A DNA stretch of 6,682 nt. Origin: an uncultured Prevotella sp. (GTDB taxonomy: Bacteria > Bacteroidota > Bacteroidia > Bacteroidales > Bacteroidaceae). Below are positions 1-5,330 of the stretch, piece after piece. The stretch is from the NCBI GenBank assembly GCA_900770515.1, contig CAAHDP010000476.1, forward strand, positions 1-6,682, in the 5' to 3' direction. Below the pieces are notes generated by a model. The model was not told the DNA's origin and did no database searches. It was given only the letters and a program-made list of their open reading frames with translations. The position numbers and the translations under genes are program-made. Positions within the stretch are counted from its first letter, which is position 1, and every line of letters begins with the position of its first letter.

Positions 1-106
1 CATTTGGCTTGGCGAAGGACTGAATCAAAAAATAGTGATATTCTAGAGTGACATACAGTTCACCTTAACACCCGTTAACCAATTCGTTTAAACTTGTTTC
101 CAGGTG

Positions 107-114
107 CAAAGGTA
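107..114 (-). promoter_or_regulatory. Leftward -7 box of a Bacteroidota-type promoter, gene beyond left edge
   Basis: On the minus strand the sequence reads TACCTTTG followed by CACC, matching the Bacteroidota -7 consensus TAnnTTTG. It lies just past the aspA terminator and points leftward, so it would start a new transcript for a gene outside the window, with a leader of at least 100 nt. I see no TTTG-like -33 element at the usual distance, and positions 1-106 show no convincing start codon or reading frame. The call rests on one short motif and its placement. Confidence 0.4.
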
Positions 115-120
115 AAAGAA

Positions 121-180
121 ATGATATAAAAAGAACCTGTAAGCTATATTCCAAATTGGGAATACGCTTACAGGTTTCTT
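121..180 (-). terminator. Intrinsic terminator of aspA
   Basis: A long hairpin lies 39 nt beyond the aspA stop codon. The outer stem pairs CCTGTAAGC (136-144) with GCTTACAGG (166-174), nine perfect base pairs. A small internal loop follows, then a second stem of TATTCC (147-152) with GGAATA (159-164) closing a six-base loop. Flanking A and T runs extend the outer stem with one bulge. Read leftward, the stem is followed by TTCTTTTTAT, a U-rich tail. The plus-strand side also has some T's (175-180), so weak two-way action is possible. Confidence 0.85.
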
Positions 181-218
181 GTAATTTCAGCTAATAAGCT
201 GACTGGTTATGGAAAAAA

Positions 219-1637
219 TTATTTCAGCGTAAACTTGTGCGACTGCAGCATCTCCTTAGGGTCGAGTGCCTTGTCGAGTTCTTCCTTGCTCATGATTCCT
301 TGCTCGATGACAATGTCATAAACAGAGCGTCCTGTGGCATGAGCTTCCTTGGCCACCTTGGAACTCTTCTTATATCCGATGATGGGATTAAGGGCAGTAA
401 CGATACCGATACTGTTCTTTACCATCTCGTAGCAACGCTCCTTGTTCACGGTGATGCCGAGAATACACTCTGATGTCAGAGTCTCGATGGCATTCTTCAT
501 CCATGTCAAGCTCTCGAAGAGACTCTCTGTGATGATAGGCTCCATTACGTTCAACTCCAACTGTCCTGCCTCTGCAGCGAAGCTTACTGTGGCATCGTTA
601 CCGATTACCTTGAAGCAAACCTGGTTGGTTACCTCTGGGATCACAGGGTTCACCTTGCCTGGCATGATAGAAGAACCTGGTGCCTTAGGAGGAAGGTTGA
701 TTTCGTTCAAGCCGCAACGAGGACCTGATGCCATCAGACGGAGGTCGTTACAGATTTTAGACAACTTGATAGCCAAGCGCTTCAAAGCAGAAGAGTAGCT
801 TACGTAAGCACCTGTATCAGGGGTTGCCTCTACCAGGTCGGTAGCTGTTTCGAAGTTCTCGCCTGTCAGCTTGCTGAGGTTGGCAGCGCAGAGCTTGGCG
901 AAGCCAGGAACGGCATTCAAGCCGGTACCGATGGCTGTACCACCCATGTTGATTTCGTGCAGGAGTTTTACGTTGCGTTCCAGGTTGAGGATTTCCTCTT
1001 CCAGGTTGTTGGCGTATGCATTGAATTCCTGTCCGAAAGACATAGGAACAGCATCCTGCAACTGGGTGCGACCCATCTTGATAACGTCGGCATACTCATC
1101 TGCCTTATAGCGGAATGCGCTGATCAAACCTGTAAGGGCACCTATCAAATGGGTGTTCATACGGATGAGAGCCAGGCGGATAGAAGTAGGATATACATCG
1201 TTGGTACTCTGACCGCAGTTGCAGTGGTCGTTAGGAGAACAGTACTGGTAGTCAGCCTTTTCGTGGCCCATGATTTCGAGTGCACGGTTGGCGATTACCT
1301 CGTTGGCGTTCATGTTGACAGATGTACCTGCACCACCCTGTACCATGTCGATAGGGAAGTTCTCATGCCATTTGCCGTCGATGATTTCGCGGCAAGCCTG
1401 AGAGATGGCACCTGAAATCTCGTCGTTGATAACGCCGAGGGCATGATTGGTCTCAATAGCAGCCAGCTTCACGTATGCAATAGCGATGATGAAGTCTGGA
1501 TAGCTGCACATTGTCTTGCGGGAGATGTGGTAGTTGTTGATACCGCGCTGTGTCTGTACACCATAAAGTGCTTCAGCAGGAACCTTGAGTTCACCTAAAA
1601 GGTCTGACTCTACTCTAAATTTTTTCTCTTCAGCCAT
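219..1637 (-). CDS. aspA: Aspartate ammonia-lyase (aspartase)
   Basis: This 472-residue cytosolic enzyme of the aspartase/fumarase superfamily reversibly converts L-aspartate to fumarate and ammonia. In anaerobic Bacteroidota the fumarate can feed fumarate reduction to succinate. The superfamily signature GSSIMPGKVNP is at residues 321-331, and Ser322 aligns with the catalytic serine of characterised aspartases. Other active-site blocks are GGAGTSVNMN near the first third, QSTND at 143-147 and GRTQLQDAVP around 189-198. Gln192 stands where class II fumarases have His, and E. coli aspartase also has Gln, so aspartase is favoured over fumarase. Length is close to the 478 residues of the E. coli enzyme and the gene appears complete. 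The ATG at 1637 places the conserved N-terminal block (ESDLLGELKVPAEALYGVQT) at the expected distance. It is transcribed away from the HTCS gene and ends before a hairpin terminator, so it is probably monocistronic. Confidence 0.95.
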   Translation of the reverse strand: MAEEKKFRVESDLLGELKVPAEALYGVQTQRGINNYHISRKTMCSYPDFIIAIAYVKLAAIETNHALGVINDEISGAISQACREIIDGKWHENFPIDMVQGGAGTSVNMNANEVIANRALEIMGHEKADYQYCSPNDHCNCGQSTNDVYPTSIRLALIRMNTHLIGALTGLISAFRYKADEYADVIKMGRTQLQDAVPMSFGQEFNAYANNLEEEILNLERNVKLLHEINMGGTAIGTGLNAVPGFAKLCAANLSKLTGENFETATDLVEATPDTGAYVSYSSALKRLAIKLSKICNDLRLMASGPRCGLNEINLPPKAPGSSIMPGKVNPVIPEVTNQVCFKVIGNDATVSFAAEAGQLELNVMEPIITESLFESLTWMKNAIETLTSECILGITVNKERCYEMVKNSIGIVTALNPIIGYKKSSKVAKEAHATGRSVYDIVIEQGIMSKEELDKALDPKEMLQSHKFTLK

Positions 1638-1712
1638 AATATTTTCAGTTTTTGTTGTTTATACTATTTATTGTCGATTGCTTTTTTTTCTCGTTATATA
1701 TCTTTCTGGGTG

Positions 1713-1747
1713 CAAAATTAATGCATTTTTTGATAATCTTCTTTAAA
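1713..1747 (-). promoter_or_regulatory. aspA promoter
   Basis: On the minus strand TAATTTTG (1713-1720) followed by CACC fits the Bacteroidota -7 consensus TAnnTTTG. A TTTAAAG sequence (1741-1747) lies 20 nt upstream, at the spacing expected for the -33 element, though it is not the consensus TTTG. Transcription would begin near 1707, giving a leader of about 70 nt before the aspA ATG. No clear Shine-Dalgarno sequence precedes that ATG, which is usual in this phylum. Confidence 0.6.
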
Positions 1748-1806
1748 AATCTTTGCTTGATATTTGTAAAAAACGAACCAAATGATAGAAAACCAAAAAA
1801 AAGTTG

Positions 1807-1814
1807 TAAATTTG
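1807..1814 (+). promoter_or_regulatory. -7 box of the HTCS gene promoter
   Basis: TAAATTTG followed by CACC matches TAnnTTTG and lies 70 nt before the HTCS start codon, predicting a leader of about 65 nt. No TTTG is visible at the expected -33 distance, so the promoter may be weak or activator-dependent. The CGTTCAT-N13-TGTTKCAATG motif found at the two downstream promoters is absent here, so autoregulation through that site is not indicated. Confidence 0.55.
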
Positions 1815-1884
1815 CACCGAAAAGTCGTTCTTTAAGGCTTTCTCTAAGTGAACAATCTTTTAATATAACAAACGTATAAGCGAT

Positions 1885-4683
1885 ATGAAACGTTATTTGC
1901 ACCTTATTATATATATGGCATTTCTCGTGTTGCTAGGCAGCTGTAGCAAGCAACCCAAGAAGTTTGTCATTGGTGTTTCTCAATGCTCAGAGGATGTCTG
2001 GCGTGATAAGCTCAATGATGAGTTGAAGACGAGTGAGTATCTCAATGATTCCATCATAGTGAAACTTGCTTCGTCGAATGATGATAATGTATTGCAGAAC
2101 AAGCAGGTTAACCAGTTTATAGACGAGGGGGTCGATCTGCTCATCATCTCTCCTAATCAGTTGAGTGCCATCTCAAAGGCTGTGGATCGTGCTCACGACA
2201 AAGGTATTCCTGTGATACTTTATGATCGCAAGACCAATTCTGGCAAATATACGGCATTCATCGGTTGCGATAACTATACCATAGGCAATTCGATGGGTAA
2301 GTTTGTTGCCCAGCAGTTGCAGGGGCATGGACGTGTTGTCGAAATAGGTGGCTTGGAAGGTTCATCGCCTGCCATGGAGCGTCATCGTGGCTTTATGGAT
2401 GCCATCAAATCTTATCCTGGTATTCAGATGGTTGCTTCTGAGAGTGGAAACTGGAAGGAAGAAGGTGGTATAAGGGCAATGAAAAGAATCTTGAAGAAGA
2501 CGCAAGATTTTGATTATGTCTTTGCCCACAACGACCGGCTGGCATGGGGTGCCTATGTGGCAGTTCAGCAGATGGGTGTGAAGCGCAATTATAAATATAC
2601 CGGTGTGGATGGAATGGCTACCGAGGGTGGTGGCCTGGAACTGGTGCGTGACGGCATCTTCGAGGCTTCCTATCTCTATCCTACCAAGGGCGATGAGGTG
2701 ATAGCCCTGGCAATGAAGATTCTGAAGCGTCAACCTTATAAGCGCGATAACTATATGAGTACCTCTATCATTACCAAGGCAAATGCTGAACTCACCTTGA
2801 TGGAGGCTAGGGATGCAGAGCGACAAGCCCGCAATCTGAAAACCTTGCATAAACAGGTTGATCGATATCTGGCTGATTATAACTCTCAGAAAATCATGCT
2901 GGTAGGATTGTGCCTGTTTCTCTTGGTATGTCTGGTTGCTTCTACCATGGTTTTCCGTGGCTATGTGATAAAGGCGAAACTCAACGAGAAACTGGCTAAA
3001 ACCAATGATGAACTGAAACGAGTGAATGGGGAGCTGGAAGTAAAGAACGAAGAATTGAAGCGTCTGAATGAGGAGGTTATGGAACTGACACATTCTCGCC
3101 TGGTATTCTTTACGAATATCAGTCATGAACTTCGAACTCCGTTAACGTTGATTGCCGACCCTGTGGAGATGCTACTGGAAGATAGCGGCATCAAGGGCAA
3201 AAGTCGGGAACTGCTCAAGATGGTGCAGCGTAATGCCATCGCCCTGCAGCAGCTGGTGAGTAGCATCCTCGATTTCCGCAAGATTCAGAACGGAAAGATG
3301 GACTTGAAACTTTATCGCTTCGACATCGTGAAAACCTTGACGGTATGGGTGGGTGATTTCCAGCTTACTGCTGAACGCAAGCAAATCAAACTCCATCTGG
3401 ATATAGCGGCTTTCAAGGGCAGTCATGAAGTGGTAGCCGATAAGGAGAAGATAGCCCGAGTAATCTTCAATCTTTTGAGCAATGCCTTGAAATATACTCC
3501 TGCTGGTGGCGACATCTTTGTTTCCCTGAAAGATGAAGGTGAGAAACTCCGACTGGATGTACGAGATACGGGCAAGGGTATTGAGAAGGAAGAGACTGAT
3601 AAGATCTTCGAGCGCTTCTTCCAGGCTAAAGGGGCTGCCAGCGGTACCGGCATCGGCTTGGCTTTGGTCAAGTCGTTTGTGGAATTGCATCATGGTGAAG
3701 TCTGGGTTGAGAGTGAATTGGGAAAGGGGTCTGACTTTATAGTGGAAATCCCACGTGAACAGGTGGATAAATCACTGGTTATCCACATGGAAGATGAGGA
3801 CGTGGATAACTCTGTAAGTAATTCTAATTCAGATAATAAGAATGTGGTAAACGAGTCTGTACTGCAATATATCGATGATGGCGTGAGGAAATGTGGAAAA
3901 GTCCAGCAGCTGGTTAGCGAGAATACCAATAAGCCAACCGTTCTGGTCATTGATGACAACAATGATATCCGTCAGTATGAGCATACGCTTTTGCAGGATG
4001 ATTATATAGTAATGGAGGCTGTGGATGGCAAGGAAGGATTGGAGATAGCCAAGAAGGAAGTTCCGGATTTGGTCGTCTGCGATGTGATGATGCCGGTGAT
4101 GGATGGTTTGGAGTTCACCGAACAGTTGAAGACGAACAAGGCAACCTCTCATATCCCTGTCATTATGCTTACCGCCAAGAATCTGGAGGAGCATCGTGCA
4201 GAAGGTTATGAACATGGAGCCGACTCCTATATTACCAAGCCATTCCATAGCAAGGTGCTCCTGGCTCGTATCGAGAATCTCCTGAAACAGCGCAAGCTTC
4301 TGAAGCGTCTTTTCCAGGATTCCAAGGAGGCTGAGCAGGAAATAGCAGAGTCGCATCTGGAAGATCGTGACAAGCAGTTCCTCAAGCAGTTGCATTCCAT
4401 CATCCAGAAGAATCTCTCCGACAGCGAGTTTGGTGTAGAGGATATTGGTAAGCAGATTGGTTTGAGCCGCGTTCAGCTTTATCGCAAGGTGAAGGCGATG
4501 ACGGGATCTTCGGTGGTAGATTTGCTCCGTAAGGCTCGTTTGGCTAAGGCAAAGCGACTGCTTGAAAGCCGCAGCATGAGTGTTTCTGAGGTTGCCTATG
4601 ATGTAGGTTTCTCTGCTCCGTCTTATTTTACCAAGTGTTTTAAGGAAGAATACGGCATGCTGCCAGGTGAAATTGGGGCATAA
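1885..4683 (+). CDS. Hybrid two-component system regulator with sugar-binding-protein sensor (HTCS)
   Basis: This 932-residue protein combines sensor, kinase and transcription factor. The N-terminus is a signal segment with lipobox LGSC (Cys20). Residues about 26-315 form a periplasmic type I sugar-binding fold like ribose-binding protein; Asp114-Arg115, Arg166, Asn216 and Asp242 align with sugar contacts of that family. A membrane helix spans about 337-357 and a coiled coil about 362-405. The HisKA domain has phospho-acceptor His414 (SHELRTP). The ATPase domain has N-box Asn529/Asn533, DTGKG 561-565 and GTGIGL 587-592. After an acidic Asn/Ser-rich linker (about 630-683), the receiver has Asp690/Asp691, phospho-acceptor Asp733, Thr763 and Lys785. 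The AraC DNA-binding domain occupies about 832-932 with both helix-turn-helix units. The architecture resembles the Bacteroides fructose sensor BT1754, but the ligand cannot be assigned. All catalytic residues are present. It probably controls the receptor gene and short transcript downstream; no clear terminator directly follows it. Confidence 0.93.
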   Translation: MKRYLHLIIYMAFLVLLGSCSKQPKKFVIGVSQCSEDVWRDKLNDELKTSEYLNDSIIVKLASSNDDNVLQNKQVNQFIDEGVDLLIISPNQLSAISKAVDRAHDKGIPVILYDRKTNSGKYTAFIGCDNYTIGNSMGKFVAQQLQGHGRVVEIGGLEGSSPAMERHRGFMDAIKSYPGIQMVASESGNWKEEGGIRAMKRILKKTQDFDYVFAHNDRLAWGAYVAVQQMGVKRNYKYTGVDGMATEGGGLELVRDGIFEASYLYPTKGDEVIALAMKILKRQPYKRDNYMSTSIITKANAELTLMEARDAERQARNLKTLHKQVDRYLADYNSQKIMLVGLCLFLLVCLVASTMVFRGYVIKAKLNEKLAKTNDELKRVNGELEVKNEELKRLNEEVMELTHSRLVFFTNISHELRTPLTLIADPVEMLLEDSGIKGKSRELLKMVQRNAIALQQLVSSILDFRKIQNGKMDLKLYRFDIVKTLTVWVGDFQLTAERKQIKLHLDIAAFKGSHEVVADKEKIARVIFNLLSNALKYTPAGGDIFVSLKDEGEKLRLDVRDTGKGIEKEETDKIFERFFQAKGAASGTGIGLALVKSFVELHHGEVWVESELGKGSDFIVEIPREQVDKSLVIHMEDEDVDNSVSNSNSDNKNVVNESVLQYIDDGVRKCGKVQQLVSENTNKPTVLVIDDNNDIRQYEHTLLQDDYIVMEAVDGKEGLEIAKKEVPDLVVCDVMMPVMDGLEFTEQLKTNKATSHIPVIMLTAKNLEEHRAEGYEHGADSYITKPFHSKVLLARIENLLKQRKLLKRLFQDSKEAEQEIAESHLEDRDKQFLKQLHSIIQKNLSDSEFGVEDIGKQIGLSRVQLYRKVKAMTGSSVVDLLRKARLAKAKRLLESRSMSVSEVAYDVGFSAPSYFTKCFKEEYGMLPGEIGA

Positions 4684-4703
4684 ATCGTGAAAATAAAGGG
4701 AAA

Positions 4704-4764
4704 TATCGTTCATTTAGTGGGGAAATTGTTTCAATGTATCATTTTCGTCACTTTTTGAACGATA
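4704..4764. repeat. Inverted repeat upstream of promoter P1
   Basis: TATCGTTCA (4704-4712) and TGAACGATA (4756-4764) are perfect 9-bp inverted arms separated by 43 nt. The left arm overlaps the proposed operator and the right arm ends 28 nt before the P1 -7 box. There is no T-run after the right arm, so this is more likely a protein-binding arrangement than a terminator of the HTCS transcript. Confidence 0.5.
4707..4736 (+). promoter_or_regulatory. Candidate HTCS operator, copy 1 (promoter P1)
   Basis: CGTTCAT (4707-4713), 13 nt, then TGTTTCAATG (4727-4736). The same bipartite motif with the same internal spacing occurs at 5193-5222, and both copies end exactly 56 nt before a TAnnTTTG -7 box. 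The 30-bp span suits a dimer of an AraC-type DNA-binding domain, and the adjacent gene encodes such a regulator. The regulator assignment is inference. Confidence 0.55.
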
Positions 4765-4792
4765 AGTGTACATCACTTTCACCAAAACTTCA

Positions 4793-4800
4793 TACCTTTG
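4793..4800 (+). promoter_or_regulatory. -7 box of promoter P1
   Basis: TACCTTTG followed by CACC is a strong match to the Bacteroidota -7 element TAnnTTTG. It lies 109 nt after the HTCS stop codon and 530 nt before the receptor start codon. Transcription would begin near 4805-4808. No TTTG is seen at the -33 distance, which fits dependence on an activator bound upstream. An intrinsic terminator at 5064-5095 should end most transcripts before the receptor gene. Confidence 0.6.
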
Positions 4801-4831
4801 CACCAGAGTTTAAAAGTTTAGAAATTGTTTC

Positions 4832-4900
4832 ATGCGAAATAGTTGCATTTTCATAGGTTTATGTTTTAAGGTTATAGGATTGAGTATTCAAGAGGTATGA
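4832..4900 (+). CDS. Possible 22-codon small ORF
   Basis: An ATG 31 nt after the P1 -7 box opens a 22-codon frame starting MRNSCIFIGL and ending at TGA 4898-4900. The peptide is mostly hydrophobic with a few charged residues. It could be a small membrane peptide or leader peptide, but a frame this short is expected by chance in AT-rich DNA. There is no recognisable ribosome-binding site and nothing to compare it with. It is listed because it is the first ATG of the P1 transcript. Confidence 0.15.
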   Translation: MRNSCIFIGLCFKVIGLSIQEV

Positions 4901-4950
4901 AGTGATCTTGAAGGTAAGAAGTTTGTTTCAGGTAATGATTAGTTAGATTT

Positions 4951-5036
4951 GGGAAAAAGAAATTCAGGTTGTAGGTTTAGTTGTTTTAAGAAAAAGAAAT
5001 TTGTTTTTAGGTTTAGTTGTTTTAGGGAAAAAGAAA
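4951..5036 (+). repeat. Degenerate direct repeats, 36-37 nt period
   Basis: The cores GGGAAAAAGAAA (4951-4962), AAGAAAAAGAAA (4988-4999) and GGGAAAAAGAAA (5025-5036) are exactly 37 nt apart. The second and third are each preceded by an identical TAGGTTTAGTTGTTTTA (from 4972 and from 5008, offset 36), with a one-base indel between this block and the core. The first unit is more diverged. The repeats lie just upstream of the terminator, inside the P1 transcript. Confidence 0.7.
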
Positions 5037-5063
5037 AGTTAGTTTTTGGGAAATCAGTAAGAG

Positions 5064-5095
5064 CAGCTGTTGGGTGAGTACCAGCAGCTGTTTTT
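5064..5095 (+). terminator. Intrinsic terminator ending the P1 transcript
   Basis: CAGCTGTTGG (5064-5073) pairs with CCAGCAGCTG (5081-5090) to form a 10-bp GC-rich stem with a single G-U pair. The loop is seven bases (GTGAGTA), and TTTTT follows at 5091-5095. This is a textbook factor-independent terminator on the plus strand. It separates P1 from the receptor gene and could also end read-through from the HTCS gene, which has no clear terminator closer to its stop codon. Confidence 0.85.
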
Positions 5096-5190
5096 CGTTT
5101 ATGGGTATCTGCTTTTCATTTTTTTGGCATCTTTGTTTTCATTTTATAGCTCTCTTTTCCCTTTGATAGTGCTTGTAGTTCCTAATAAAA
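5096..5190. other. Pyrimidine-rich spacer, no feature seen
   Basis: Between the terminator and the second operator copy the plus strand is rich in T and C. I see no reading frame of note, no TAnnTTTG box in use, and no strong hairpin. Confidence 0.6.
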
Positions 5191-5228
5191 TCCGTTCATG
5201 CTATATCAATTATGTTGCAATGAACGGA
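5191..5228. repeat. Inverted repeat upstream of promoter P2
   Basis: TCCGTTCAT (5191-5199) and ATGAACGGA (5220-5228) are perfect 9-bp inverted arms with a 20-nt spacer. The right arm is followed by ATTTGTTATT, so a weak terminator is conceivable. The position upstream of P2 and the shared CGTTCA/TGAACG core with the repeat at 4704-4764 favour a protein-binding site. Confidence 0.55.
5193..5222 (+). promoter_or_regulatory. Candidate HTCS operator, copy 2 (promoter P2)
   Basis: CGTTCAT (5193-5199), 13 nt, then TGTTGCAATG (5213-5222). It matches copy 1 (4707-4736) at 16 of the 17 defined positions, with the same internal spacing and the same 56-nt distance to its -7 box. Its placement directly upstream of the receptor promoter suggests it activates the receptor gene when the HTCS senses its ligand. 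Confidence 0.6.
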
Positions 5229-5254
5229 ATTTGTTATTATATGTAGAGATTTTT

Positions 5255-5286
5255 AAAGCTATTATACCTGTTTTTATATAACTTTG
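5255..5286 (+). promoter_or_regulatory. Promoter P2 of the receptor gene
   Basis: TAACTTTG (5279-5286) followed by CAGC matches the Bacteroidota -7 consensus TAnnTTTG. An AAAG within TTTTAAAG ends at 5258, 20 nt upstream of the -7 box, at the -33 position but not consensus. Transcription would begin near 5292, leaving an A-rich leader of about 38 nt before the ATG at 5331, with no Shine-Dalgarno sequence. Confidence 0.6.
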
Positions 5287-5330
5287 CAGCAGAAATAAAA
5301 AATAGGATTAACAAATTAAACATTTAAAGT

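Larger units (their letters stand above)
4806..5095 (+). ncRNA. Candidate short regulatory RNA or leader transcript, about 290 nt
   Basis: The interval is bounded by a good -7 box (4793-4800) and a strong intrinsic terminator (5064-5095), and holds no reading frame longer than about 22 codons. It contains direct repeats with a core of the type GGGAAAAAGAAA at 36-37 nt period. I do not recognise any known RNA family in it. P1 shares an operator-like motif with the receptor promoter P2, so the RNA would be made together with the receptor. Alternatives are a small-peptide mRNA, the 3' end of the HTCS mRNA, or a long attenuated leader of the receptor gene. The exact 5' end is estimated from promoter geometry. 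Confidence 0.4.

Noticed and set aside
1..60. Possible C-terminal tail of a plus-strand gene entering from the left edge (short frames ending at stops near 21, 46 and 51).
   Set aside because: Every frame is under 17 codons and none gives a recognisable protein end. The leftward -7 box at 107-114 rather suggests a minus-strand gene further left.
237..1415. Several plus-strand frames of 78-152 codons inside aspA.
   Set aside because: They lie antisense to a gene with full family motifs, and their translations show no domain or motif.
219..1637. Class II fumarase instead of aspartase.
   Set aside because: The GRTQLQDAVP block has Gln192 where fumarases have His, and the overall sequence resembles E. 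coli AspA far more closely.
1645..1902. Frames of 75-85 codons on both strands across the aspA-HTCS intergenic region.
   Set aside because: They run through both promoter boxes, have AT-driven composition, and show no protein-like pattern.
2362..4713. Long minus-strand frames (up to 294 codons) opposite the HTCS gene.
   Set aside because: The sense strand encodes an uninterrupted multi-domain protein with all catalytic residues. The antisense frames have no recognisable motifs and are shadows.
4951..5036. CRISPR array.
   Set aside because: There are only three degenerate units, the intervening sequences are themselves repeated, and no cas genes are nearby.
5191..5240. Inverted repeat followed by ATTTGTTATT as an intrinsic terminator.
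   Set aside because: The 20-nt loop is large, the T-run is interrupted, and a much better terminator lies about 100 nt upstream. A binding site fits better, although a weak terminator is not excluded.
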